Positions 9,327-17,122 of a stretch of 64,000 bases of DNA are shown here, in pieces; position 1 is the stretch's first letter, and each line of letters starts with the position of its first letter. The stretch lies in the NCBI GenBank assembly GCA_020634515.1, contig JACKBL010000002.1:310001-374000 (forward strand), given 5' to 3'. Made by a program: the position numbers and the translations under genes. Under the pieces are notes generated by a model. The model ran no database searches and was not told the origin of the DNA. It was given only the letters and a program-made list of their open reading frames with translations. Source of the DNA: Ardenticatenales bacterium. GTDB lineage: Bacteria > Chloroflexota > Anaerolineae > Promineifilales > Promineifilaceae.

Positions 9327-11138
9327 TCACCCGGCAACCGCACTTCCCGCTGTTCCTTCTTCCAGCCCTGTTTGCAGCAGCCTATAAAAACGAGAAGCCC
9401 GATCGCCCGCCAACGCCGCCCGCTTTCCATGTTCCACCACCACCCCATCTTCCAGGATCATGATCTCGTCCGCCCGCTGAACCGTGCCCAACCGGTGCGC
9501 CACAATAATGGCTGTGCGCTCCCGCAGCAGGTTGTCAATGGCCCGTTCAATCAACTGCTCCGTGGCCGGGTCCAAACGTGATGATGCCTCGTCTAAGACG
9601 ACCAGCCCCGGATCGCGCAAAAACACGCGCGCAAACGCCAGCAATTGCGCCTGCCCCGCCGAGACGCTGCTGCCGCCCGCCAATTGTGTGTCCAGACCCG
9701 ACGGCATTTCCGCCAGCCAATCCCCCAGCCCCACATCCCGCACCACCGCCGCAATCCGCGCATCCGGGATTGTCTCGTCAAACAACGTCAGATTCTCGCG
9801 CACGCTGGCGTGGAACAACTCCACATCCTGCGTCACCATGCCAATGCGCCCCCGCAGCTCCGCCTGCGTCGCCTGCCGTGCATCCACCCCATTCAGGCGG
9901 ATCGCCCCACTCACCGGGTCATAAAAGCGAAACAGCAGTTTCGTCAGCGTGGACTTGCCGCTGCCTGTGCGTCCCAACAGGCCCAACACCTGGCCCGGAG
10001 CCAGATCGAAACTCACGTCCGCCAGCACCGCCTGCTCCGGATCATCCGCATAATGGAAGTTGACGCGCTCAAACGTCACCCCCAGCGCGCCCGCGGCCAA
10101 CGCTGCGCCCGGACCATCCCGGATGGTGGGTTGTTGCCGCAACAGGTCGGCAATACGATTCATACTCGCCGCCGCCTGCTGCAAATCCTCCACCTGCCGC
10201 AAAATCTCCCACAACGGCCCCTTGATCACGTCAATGTAATAGAAGATGACGTAGAGGCTGCCAATTGTCAGCGCCCCGTTGCGAAACAGCGTCGCGCCCA
10301 CGATGTGCGCGCTGACGTAGGCCATCGTGAAGACCGTAATGGGCAGCGTGATCACGAATATGTTCAGGCGCATGGCGTGGCGCATGCGCAGCCAGCGGTT
10401 GCGCGACAGGTGATGCAGTTGTCCCATGACGTAATCCACCGCCCCATTGCCGCGAATATCCTCCGTGCCGTTGAGCCACTCCTCCAGCGCCCCGAACAGG
10501 TCCGCTTCACTTTGCCGCAGCCCCTCCCAGCGCGGCACGATCCGTCGGTTCAGATACCGCAGGTACACCGCCGCCGCCCCGCTGATCAGGGTGATCGCCA
10601 GCCCCAGCGCCCAATTCAGCGCCCACAACAGCGTCAGCACGCCTACCAGCAGCAGCAGATTGCTCAACAGGCGAATGACCAGCCGCGAGAAGAAGTTCGC
10701 CAGCTTGTTCACGTCTCCATCCACTCGTTGGATTAGCTCTCCTGGCTTGTGTACTTTGTGGAAGCGCATGTCCAGCTTCAGGCAGTGCAGCGCCAGGTCT
10801 GCCCGCAGCGCGTTGGTAGCCGTCCAGGCCACGTTTTCCCCGACGTAGGTGGCGATGATGTTCACGATTTGTCGTAGTATGGCCACGGTCATGAAAATGC
10901 CGGCAGCGCCCAACAGTTGCCGCAAACCCGCCCCCGTCTGCGCGGCGTCGATGAAATACCGCACCAACTGCGGATTTGCCAACTGCAAGCCGATGCCGCC
11001 CACCAGCAGCAGCGCCAGCAGCGCCACCCGCCCCCGCTGCGGCCGCAAATACGTCCCCAACAACGCCCCATACACGCGCCATCCCGCCCCCTTTCGCCCA
11101 TCATCTTCCGCCTTCATCCTTCCGCCCTCATCCTTCAT
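9327..11138 (-). CDS. ABC exporter half-transporter (pair 2, catalytic Glu subunit)
   Basis: 603 residues. The ATG at 11138 is chosen because it overlaps the TGA stop of the upstream gene by the ATGA arrangement; the longer frame runs only through that gene's coding region. Six predicted membrane helices precede an ABC ATPase: Walker A GRTGSGKST, signature VSAGQAQLLAFAR (degenerate), Walker B LVVLDEASSRLD with the catalytic Glu, and H-loop VAHRLGTVQ. It is predicted to partner the following gene, whose signature is canonical and whose Walker B Glu is lost, so that one consensus and one degenerate ATP site form. It is co-translated with its neighbour (4-base overlap). Confidence 0.9.
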   Translation of the reverse strand: MKDEGGRMKAEDDGRKGAGWRVYGALLGTYLRPQRGRVALLALLLVGGIGLQLANPQLVRYFIDAAQTGAGLRQLLGAAGIFMTVAILRQIVNIIATYVGENVAWTATNALRADLALHCLKLDMRFHKVHKPGELIQRVDGDVNKLANFFSRLVIRLLSNLLLLVGVLTLLWALNWALGLAITLISGAAAVYLRYLNRRIVPRWEGLRQSEADLFGALEEWLNGTEDIRGNGAVDYVMGQLHHLSRNRWLRMRHAMRLNIFVITLPITVFTMAYVSAHIVGATLFRNGALTIGSLYVIFYYIDVIKGPLWEILRQVEDLQQAAASMNRIADLLRQQPTIRDGPGAALAAGALGVTFERVNFHYADDPEQAVLADVSFDLAPGQVLGLLGRTGSGKSTLTKLLFRFYDPVSGAIRLNGVDARQATQAELRGRIGMVTQDVELFHASVRENLTLFDETIPDARIAAVVRDVGLGDWLAEMPSGLDTQLAGGSSVSAGQAQLLAFARVFLRDPGLVVLDEASSRLDPATEQLIERAIDNLLRERTAIIVAHRLGTVQRADEIMILEDGVVVEHGKRAALAGDRASRFYRLLQTGLEEGTAGSAVAG

Positions 11139-12859
11139 CCTTTTACCTTCATCCCTCGGCCTTCTTTCATCTCTATTACCTGGTCCGCCAGCCGCAGCGC
11201 CGCCGGTCGGTGCGACACCGCCAGGACGGTCGCTTCCGGCGCGCCGGTCCGCAGTCGCCGCCACAATTCCTGCTCCGTCTCCACGTCCAGGGCGCTGGAG
11301 AGGTCGTCAAAGACGAGCAACTCCGGCTGGCGCACGAACATGCGCGCCGCTGCCGTCCGCTGCACCTGCCCCCCGGACAATTTCACGCCGCGCGGCCCGA
11401 CCACCGTGTCCAGGCCCTGTTCCAGGCGGGGCGCGTCTGCTTCCAAGACGCCGGCGTAAATGGCCGCGTCTAATGCCTCCGCCCCCAGCGGCAGCCCCAG
11501 CAGCACGTTGTCCCGCAGCGATTGGCTGAACAGGCGCGGGACCTGCGGCGTGTAGGCGCAGCGCGGAGGCACAAAGAACGCTGCCGCATCCGTCACCAAC
11601 CGGTCGTTCCACCAGATTTCGCCGCTGTCGCGTGGCAGCAGCCCCAACAGCGCCCGCAGCAGGGTGCTTTTCCCTGCGCCGATCTCGCCTGTGATTACGG
11701 TCAGCGTGCCCCGCTCCAGGCGCAAATCCACGTCCACGATCCCCCGCCCTGTTCCCGGATGGCGGTAGGTCAGTCCGCGCGCGCGCAGGACGTCCAGCCG
11801 GTCGGCGGGGGCGCGCGGGGGCCGGGGGATGGCGGGGTAGCGGCCGTCGCTGTACACGGGGGTGGCTTCTATTAAGGTGGCGGCGCGTGGGTCGTCTTGT
11901 AGCGTTAGCAGCCGCTCCAGGGAGACGGATTGCGTTTTGGCGTCGGCCAGCATGCCGCCGGTATGGGAGGGGAAGCGGATGATAAACCAGAGATAGGTAA
12001 TGAACAAGCTGAAGTCGCCGATGGTGAAAATGCCGGCACGAATCGCTCCCCCACTCAGCAACAAAACCACCCCCACGCCCAGATCAGACAGATTGCCCGC
12101 CGCCCAGGTGAGCAAATCTTGCAGCAGCCGCACCCGCAGTCCCGCCTTCCGCCGCGCCTCGTTTAACTCATGAAAATGAGCCAACACACCCGCGTCCGCA
12201 TCCGCCACCTTCATCGCCTGCACCGCCCCAAACAACTCCCCCAGGAACGCCGTCACGCGGCTGCTCGCCTCCCGATCTTGCTGATAGGTACGCAGCAACC
12301 GTTCCCGCACCGCATTCGTCAGCAAGATCACGCCCAACAGTGGCAGCACCACCACCAGCGTGATCACGGCATTGATGCGCAGCATAATCACCACGGCAAT
12401 CAGGGCGAACAGGGCGTGCCCCGCCACGTAAGGCAGCCACAGCGGGAAATCGGCAATCTCCCCCGTGTCGTGGTCCAGGCGGTTGAGCGCGTCGCCCGGT
12501 GGCGCGGGCAGCGGTAGCGCCGCCGGACGCCGTAACAGGCCTCGCAGCACGTTCTTTTGCAGCAGCGCCTTCTGCAAATAGAAAAAGGTGCGTCCGTAGT
12601 ACTCGGCGGCGAAGTTAAGCGCCATGCGCCCCACTTCCCACCCAACATACAATCCCAGCAGCGTGCCCACGCTGAAGCGGGCCGCCGCCCCCCCCGTGAG
12701 GCCATCAAACACCTGCTGCACAATCAGCCCCGGCACCAGGCGGCTGCTGAAATACGCCACCAGCGTCACGCTATGCGCCAGATAAACGCGCCCACTATGC
12801 CGCGCCAGCCGCCAGAAAAACGCCGCAAATCCCATATCTTTCATTGCCAGGTCGCGCAT
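11135..12859 (-). CDS. ABC exporter half-transporter (pair 1, LSGGQ subunit)
   Basis: 574 residues from ATG 12859, which has GAGGAG about 10 bases upstream; the longer open frame would run through an intergenic repeat. Exporter-type membrane domain, then an ATPase with Walker A GEIGAGKST, signature LSGGQVQRTAAARM, Walker B LLVFDDLSSALD (catalytic Glu replaced by Asp) and H-loop VSHRPAA. It closely resembles the 7506-9299 subunit, including the MFVRQPELLVFDDLSSALD stretch, so the two pairs probably arose by duplication of a two-gene unit. It is predicted to pair with the product of the upstream gene. Confidence 0.88.
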   Translation of the reverse strand: MRDLAMKDMGFAAFFWRLARHSGRVYLAHSVTLVAYFSSRLVPGLIVQQVFDGLTGGAAARFSVGTLLGLYVGWEVGRMALNFAAEYYGRTFFYLQKALLQKNVLRGLLRRPAALPLPAPPGDALNRLDHDTGEIADFPLWLPYVAGHALFALIAVVIMLRINAVITLVVVLPLLGVILLTNAVRERLLRTYQQDREASSRVTAFLGELFGAVQAMKVADADAGVLAHFHELNEARRKAGLRVRLLQDLLTWAAGNLSDLGVGVVLLLSGGAIRAGIFTIGDFSLFITYLWFIIRFPSHTGGMLADAKTQSVSLERLLTLQDDPRAATLIEATPVYSDGRYPAIPRPPRAPADRLDVLRARGLTYRHPGTGRGIVDVDLRLERGTLTVITGEIGAGKSTLLRALLGLLPRDSGEIWWNDRLVTDAAAFFVPPRCAYTPQVPRLFSQSLRDNVLLGLPLGAEALDAAIYAGVLEADAPRLEQGLDTVVGPRGVKLSGGQVQRTAAARMFVRQPELLVFDDLSSALDVETEQELWRRLRTGAPEATVLAVSHRPAALRLADQVIEMKEGRGMKVKG

Positions 12860-12924
12860 AACATTCTCCTCGTCGCGTCCTCCCCATTCACCATTCAACC
12901 ATTCAACGCAACTACTAACTCTCT

Positions 12925-12992
12925 CGTGGGCTGAGCTTGTCGAAGCCTGTGTCAGACCTATGTTGCCTTCGACAGGCTCAGGCAACGGGCTA
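12925..12992. repeat. TTCGACAGGCTCAGG-type imperfect inverted repeat
   Basis: GCTGAGCTTGTCGAAG and CTTCGACAGGCTCAGGC face each other about 20 bases apart inside the 138-bp gap between the first two exporter genes. The arms form an imperfect hairpin. The motif is of a kind seen as dispersed REP-like sequence in many environmental genomes. It may stabilise or attenuate the operon mRNA. Confidence 0.5.
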
Positions 12993-12997
12993 AGTTG

Positions 12998-14740
12998 TTA
13001 CATTGCCCCTTTATTTTCGCCGGAACGCCATTCCTGCGCGTGCAGCAGGCGGTAAAACCGGGACTGCGTATCCGCGGCCAGGGCGGCGCGGGGGCCAAAC
13101 TCCGCCACCCGCCCCTCGCTGAGGATGAGGACCTGATCCGTGCGCTGGATCGTCGCCAGGCGGTGGGCGATGATGATGGCCGTGCGCCCCTGGATCAGGC
13201 GGCTGATCGCCCGATCCAGCCGCCGCTCCGTAGCCGGGTCCAGCCGCGACGACGCTTCATCGAGGATGATCAGGCCCGGGTCCTTGAGGAAGATGCGCGC
13301 AAAGGCCAGCAACTGCCCCTCCCCGGCAGACAGCCCTTTGCCCCCGGCGGCCACGGGCGTATCCAGTCCGTGCGGCAGCCCCGCCAGCCAATTCGCCAGC
13401 CCCAGTTCCGCCAACGCCGCCAGGATGCGCTCGTCGGAGATGGCGTGGTCGAAGAAGGTGACATTGTCCCGCACGGTGGCCGCGAACAACTGCACCTCCT
13501 GCGTCACCATGCCCACGCGCCCGCGCAAGTGGGAGAGGTCCAACTGGCGCAGGTCCGTCCCGTGCAGGCGGATCGTCCCCGCGTCCACATCGTAGAGGCG
13601 GAACAGCAGGCGGCCCAACGTCGTCTTGCCGCTGCCCGTGCGCCCCAGCAGCCCCAACACTTGCCCCGCCGCCAGATGAAAACGGACATCCGTCACCGTT
13701 GGCCGCGCTTCGTAGCCAAAGGTGACGCTGTCAAAGGTCACGGATAGCGGCCCCGGTGGCAGCCGCGCCGCGCCCGCGTTGGCGATGGCCGGGCGCAGGC
13801 GCAGGAATTCGCCGATGCGCTGCACGCCGGCCAGCGCCTCGTGCAGGCGTGTGACCTGGCGGCGGATTTCACTCAGGGGGGTTTCCAGTTGCGTGACGTA
13901 GGTGACGACGAGGAAGAGGCCGCCAATCGTCATCACGCCCTGGCGCAGCAGCACCGCGCCAATGACCAACACGGCGCAGAGGGTGAAGGTGTAGAGCAGG
14001 TAGGTGGCGGTGAAGATGGTTTCCGTCATCATGCTCGCCCGCCGCATTGTCAACAACACCTGGCGCGCCAGCTCGTAGAAGCGGCGCAGCAGGTAGGCGT
14101 CGCCGCCGTTGGCGTGTATGTCCTCCAGGCTGACGAACGCTTCTTCCAGGAAGCCGATCAAGGCAGCCTGCGCCTGCCGCGCCGCCGTCATCAGGCGCAC
14201 GGAACGGCGCTGGATGCCGCGCAGGAAGCCCGCCAGCAGCAGGGCGTAGGCCGTGCCCACCAGCCCCACGCGCCAATCTTCGCGCCAGAGGAGGATGAGG
14301 ATGCCCAGGGCCAGCAGGCCGTTGCCCCACACCTGCACCACCAGTTGGGAGAAGAAGGTCGCCAGGGTACTCACGTCGCCATCGACGCGCTCGATCAGTT
14401 CGCCGGGGGTGTGCGCGTTGTGGAAGGACATATCCAGGCGCAGGCAGTGGGCAGTGAGGTCGGCGCGCAGCCGGTTGGTGGCGCGCCAGCCCACGTCTTC
14501 GCTGACGTAGCTGGCGGCCGTTTGCAGCACTTGCTGCGCGGCGGCCAGGGCCAGGTAGGCGAGGGCGGCGCGGAGCAGGGCGCGCTGGCTGCCGCCGCCG
14601 GTGGCCGTGTCAATGAAGGCGCGCAGGATTTGCGGGTTGATGAGTTGGGCGGCAATGCCGCCGCCGAGGAGGAGGAACAAGAGCAGGGTGCGCGGCCACC
14701 AGGGGCGCAGGTAGGTTTTGAGGAGGGCGTAGGGCGTCAT
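12998..14740 (-). CDS. ABC exporter half-transporter (pair 1, catalytic Glu subunit), first gene of operon
   Basis: 580 residues starting MTPYALLKTYLRPWWPR at 14740; no strong ribosome-binding site is seen. The membrane domain has about six helices. The ATPase shows Walker A GRTGSGKTT, signature LSAGEGQLLAFARI (degenerate), Walker B LIILDEASSRLD with the catalytic Glu and H-loop IAHRLATIQ. With the next gene it should form a heterodimeric exporter with one working and one degenerate ATP site. Transcription probably starts some 400 bases upstream and passes a leader ORF and an intrinsic terminator before reaching this gene. Confidence 0.9.
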   Translation of the reverse strand: MTPYALLKTYLRPWWPRTLLLFLLLGGGIAAQLINPQILRAFIDTATGGGSQRALLRAALAYLALAAAQQVLQTAASYVSEDVGWRATNRLRADLTAHCLRLDMSFHNAHTPGELIERVDGDVSTLATFFSQLVVQVWGNGLLALGILILLWREDWRVGLVGTAYALLLAGFLRGIQRRSVRLMTAARQAQAALIGFLEEAFVSLEDIHANGGDAYLLRRFYELARQVLLTMRRASMMTETIFTATYLLYTFTLCAVLVIGAVLLRQGVMTIGGLFLVVTYVTQLETPLSEIRRQVTRLHEALAGVQRIGEFLRLRPAIANAGAARLPPGPLSVTFDSVTFGYEARPTVTDVRFHLAAGQVLGLLGRTGSGKTTLGRLLFRLYDVDAGTIRLHGTDLRQLDLSHLRGRVGMVTQEVQLFAATVRDNVTFFDHAISDERILAALAELGLANWLAGLPHGLDTPVAAGGKGLSAGEGQLLAFARIFLKDPGLIILDEASSRLDPATERRLDRAISRLIQGRTAIIIAHRLATIQRTDQVLILSEGRVAEFGPRAALAADTQSRFYRLLHAQEWRSGENKGAM

Positions 14741-14792
14741 GGGGGTGTTCCGTTCTGAATAATGAATGGGGCGGCGCGCGCCGCCGGAAAAT

Positions 14793-14823
14793 AAAAAAGG
14801 CCATGAACGGGCTGCTCATGGCC
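14793..14823 (-). terminator. Intrinsic terminator in exporter operon leader (attenuator)
   Basis: On the minus strand GGCCATGA pairs with TCATGGCC (8 bp, 9-base loop) and is followed at once by a run of six T residues. It lies between the promoter/leader ORF and the first exporter gene, where a terminator only makes sense as a regulated one. The 5' arm GCCATGAGCAG (14812-14822) can instead pair over 11 positions with the upstream CTGCTCGTGGC (14876-14886, one G-U pair), an apparent antiterminator. Confidence 0.78.
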
Positions 14824-14875
14824 GGGGGCGGGGGGCGCGTCGGGTTGCGGCGGCGCGGGGGGCGGGGGCAAAAAA

Positions 14876-14912
14876 GCCACGAGCAGGCGGGCATTGCCGG
14901 GAGGCTGCCTGC
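14876..14912 (-). promoter_or_regulatory. Putative antiterminator / anti-antiterminator segment
   Basis: CTGCTCGTGGC (minus strand, 14876-14886) is complementary to the 5' arm of the terminator at 14793-14823. The same segment can alternatively join a local hairpin GCAGGC/GCCTGC (14907-14912 with 14883-14888), which would release the terminator. The three mutually exclusive pairings resemble a trp-type or BmrB-type attenuator. Structure is read by eye only. Confidence 0.5.
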
Positions 14913-15002
14913 GCATGGCGGAACTGGTCAGGGGACGGCATTCAGCCGCGCCGGAGGGGGGCGGCTGTGACCATGGGCTGCCAGGTTGGGGAGAATCGGG
15001 GA

Positions 15003-15083
15003 TCAGGCGTGGCTGATGGATTCCTCACGGCGCGGGCGGCGGGCGGCAAAGGTAGCTGGTAGTATGACGAGGGCGCGTGTCAT
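15003..15083 (-). CDS. Putative 26-residue leader peptide of exporter operon
   Basis: An ATG at 15083 with AAGGA about 8 bases upstream opens a 26-codon ORF (MTRALVILPA..., with an Arg-rich FAARRPRREE middle, ending SISHA and TGA at 15003). It begins about 57 bases after the predicted transcription start and ends 180 bases before the intrinsic terminator. Its position parallels BmrB, the leader peptide that controls the heterodimeric exporter BmrCD of Bacillus subtilis by ribosome-mediated attenuation. It is too short for statistical support from one sequence; position, ribosome-binding site and the downstream attenuator are the evidence. Confidence 0.55.
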   Translation of the reverse strand: MTRALVILPATFAARRPRREESISHA

Positions 15084-15146
15084 GTCGGAATCCTTTTGGA
15101 AAGACGTGGTTTGTAGTCGTCTGTTGCTGATTGCTTATTGGTGGGC

Positions 15147-15175
15147 AGTATAGGGGAGGCGGGGGGATTTGTCAA
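15147..15175 (-). promoter_or_regulatory. Near-consensus sigma-70 promoter of exporter operon
   Basis: On the minus strand TTGACA (15175-15170) and TATACT (15152-15147) are separated by exactly 17 bases. Predicted transcription start is near 15140, which leaves a ~400-base leader before the first exporter gene. The -35 box overlaps the decayed end of the upstream TPR pseudogene. Confidence 0.75.
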
Positions 15176-16030
15176 CGGGGGGGCGCGCTTTGGGCAAAAA
15201 CCCGGCTTTTCGTAAAAACCGGGTTTTTCAAGTTGCCAGTTTTTGCTGCACGCGCTCCAGGGCGGGGGGGGACGTGGCTGTTTGCATAAGGCGAACCCAG
15301 GCGCTGGAAGTTGGCAAGCGACTGTTGCAGCAGGGGCAGGGCCTCGGCCAACCGCGCCTGCTTTTCCAGTAGCAGCGCCAGGTTGAACAGGTCAATGCTC
15401 ATGCCGGCAACGTCCCCAATCTGCCCGCCGATGTCAATCGCCTCCCGATAGAGGCGCTCCGCTTCCGCTTCGTTCCCTTCGGCTTTTTCCAGGTTGGCTA
15501 ACTGTCCCAGGGAGGTGGCAATGCCGGCACGATTCCCCAATTCCCGCATCATCGCCAGGCTCTCCTCATACCGCCGCCGCGCCAGGTCCATCTCCCCCGT
15601 GGCCTGGGCTAACATGCCAAGATTGTGCAGGATGGTAGCTACGCTCTTTTTCTCCCCAAGCTGTTCAAAAATGCCCAGGACGCGCTCCAGTTCAGCGCGG
15701 GCTTTGTCCATTTGACCTGTCTGGTAAAAGTACGTAGCCAGATTGCCGGCGAAGGCCGCTTCTTCTCGCGCTGCCCCCTCCGCTTCCGCCGCCACCACCG
15801 CCTGCTCCAGCCGCTTCCGCCGTTACCCCCAATAGCCGCGCACGTCCAGGTAGTTGTCCAATGCCCACACAAACCGGCGCACCTGCGCCCAGACGCCCGC
15901 CGCGTGCGCGCGGTCCAGCGCCAGCAGCACATCCGCCCGCGCCCGCTCCAGCGCGTCATACGCCGCCGGTTCGGCGGCTTCGTGGGCAATGGCATACGCC
16001 AGATGCACGGTGCGGTACGGCAGGAGTAGT
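15172..16030 (-). pseudogene. TPR regulator remnant with in-frame stop
   Basis: From about 16015 the frame reads RTVHLAYAIAHEA and continues through ALDNYLDVRGYWG to a TAA at 15825-15823, then resumes in the same frame as RRKRLEQAVVAAEAEG and several tetratricopeptide repeats (NLGMLAQATGEMDLARRRYEES, positions about 15700-15330). The TAA follows WG where relatives usually have a charged residue, so a single GAA-to-TAA change would explain it. The C-terminus runs into a terminator hairpin at 15196-15228 and no longer looks like TPR. The frame before RTVHL is repeat-derived, so the NB-ARC/ATPase part is missing. The whole is best read as a decayed NB-ARC/TPR-type protein. Confidence 0.7.
15196..15228 (-). 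terminator. Terminator hairpin AAAAACCCGG...CCGGGTTTTT
   Basis: AAAAACCCGG and CCGGGTTTTT form a symmetric hairpin with A/T tracts on both sides, so it could work in either direction. It lies at the 3' end of the TPR remnant and just upstream of the exporter promoter, insulating one from the other. A similar hairpin is at 49307-49339. Confidence 0.7.
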
Positions 16031-16206
16031 CCGATTTTCCAAATCGGACCGTACCGCCGCGCCATCACGGATGACAACAATCTCGAAGATTTTGGAATCT
16101 TGGCCGAGCAATAGGTTTCGCCAGACCTTCCAGGTTTCCAAACGGCGTAGGGCAATTCGGGGAAGGGTTTGGTACGGTAATGGTTGTCCGATTTTCCAAA
16201 TCGGAC
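16029..16206. repeat. Family E hairpins (GTCCGATTT..AAATCGGAC), two copies
   Basis: A 21-base hairpin with 9-bp arms GTCCGATTT / AAATCGGAC occurs at 16029-16049 and 16186-16206. The stretch GTAGGGCAATTCGG at 16147 and following before the second copy recurs before the copy at 19005-19025. Other copies lie at 19247-19267 and, with CCCGATTT arms, at 44637 and 44747. The same arms flank the family D elements. Confidence 0.65.
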
Positions 16207-16401
16207 AACAAGGGGGGTGTGCGATTTTCCCGTGCCTTGCTTTTACGCTTTGATACAGGTGATCTGGATTTCAGACAGGTTGATACTCGTGAAGCCACTC
16301 ACACCACGCTGGGTGAGACGCCCGTTTTCATCATCGCGGCTCGCTGCTCCTGAGCGACATGGCCATGCTGCTGATTCTATTCTACCGTGGACCGGATCGC
16401 G

Positions 16402-16836
16402 TCACGGTTGTTCTCGTTTATCCCGATGCGCAATCTCTCGTTCCAGCAGGATGCTGGCCAGGCGATCCAGCGCTTCGCCGCTGATTTCTTGATATGTTCG
16501 CAGTGGCAGGCCGTTTAATTGCATAGAGACGAATTCGGGAGATCGTCGGTTGATATATTGTTCCGTTAAGATCACGTAATGAAACCAGTGTTTGTCGTGA
16601 TAATTGGGGGCTCCTTCATGGGGCTGCATCGTCAGGATGGCTTCATGCAGTACCTGCCGCAGGCTTAAACCCCATTCCAGCCTGGTCTTGCCGCGATGGC
16701 ACGACCTGTGATGATCTTCCACCAGGTACAACTGGGCAAGCGGATGGTCAGCCATTTCCAGCAGATTCGTCCACCTTCGCAGCGCCTTTCGCAGGGACTG
16801 CCGACTTAATATGACATCCAGTGATGAGTCATCCAT
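16402..16836 (-). CDS. Small HTH-like domain protein, possible N-terminal remnant of NB-ARC regulator
   Basis: 144 residues from the ATG at 16836, which has GGGGGA close upstream (a TTG at 16848 is a weaker alternative). No catalytic motif. The fold pattern, an N-terminal helix LRKALRRWTNLLEMADHPLA, a central HYVILTEQYINRRSP segment and a C-terminal LPLRTYQEISGEALDRLASIL, resembles from memory the helical HTH-like N-terminal domain that precedes NB-ARC ATPase and TPR segments in Chloroflexota regulators. Since TPR remnants follow 370 bp downstream on the same strand, this may be the surviving head of one large gene whose ATPase core was deleted and replaced by family E repeats. It may equally be an independent small protein. 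Confidence 0.5.
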   Translation of the reverse strand: MDDSSLDVILSRQSLRKALRRWTNLLEMADHPLAQLYLVEDHHRSCHRGKTRLEWGLSLRQVLHEAILTMQPHEGAPNYHDKHWFHYVILTEQYINRRSPEFVSMQLNGLPLRTYQEISGEALDRLASILLEREIAHRDKREQP

Positions 16837-17122
16837 ATCTTCCCCCAATTCGTCAATGTGCTATGAAAATATGCTGTCTTTCTGCCGAATTTTTGCGCTT
16901 TTTATGCTTCAGATCAGCATATTTCGGACATGATTTGCTCTATACTTTTGCTCAATCAATGGAATTGCTCTGATTTTTCTTTAGCGTGGCTACCCGGCTC
17001 GTCCCATTTTCTTGCTTTCCCCGGCAGGTTGCAAGCCAGCAAGAGCGGCGCTTTGGAATATTGTGAGCAGTTGCGCAAGCTCGCAGATTATACCACTATT
17101 CAATATCTAGAAGGAGGTTGCT

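Noticed and set aside
11138..11264. Longer start for the third exporter gene (MAATADRRAGS...)
   Set aside because: This extension reads through the coding region of the upstream gene in another frame; the ATGA overlap gives a natural start.
14766..15062. A 98-codon plus-strand open frame upstream of the exporter operon
   Set aside because: It lies over the leader/attenuator on the other strand, is composed of low-complexity Gly/Arg/Ala, and has no ribosome-binding site or family resemblance.
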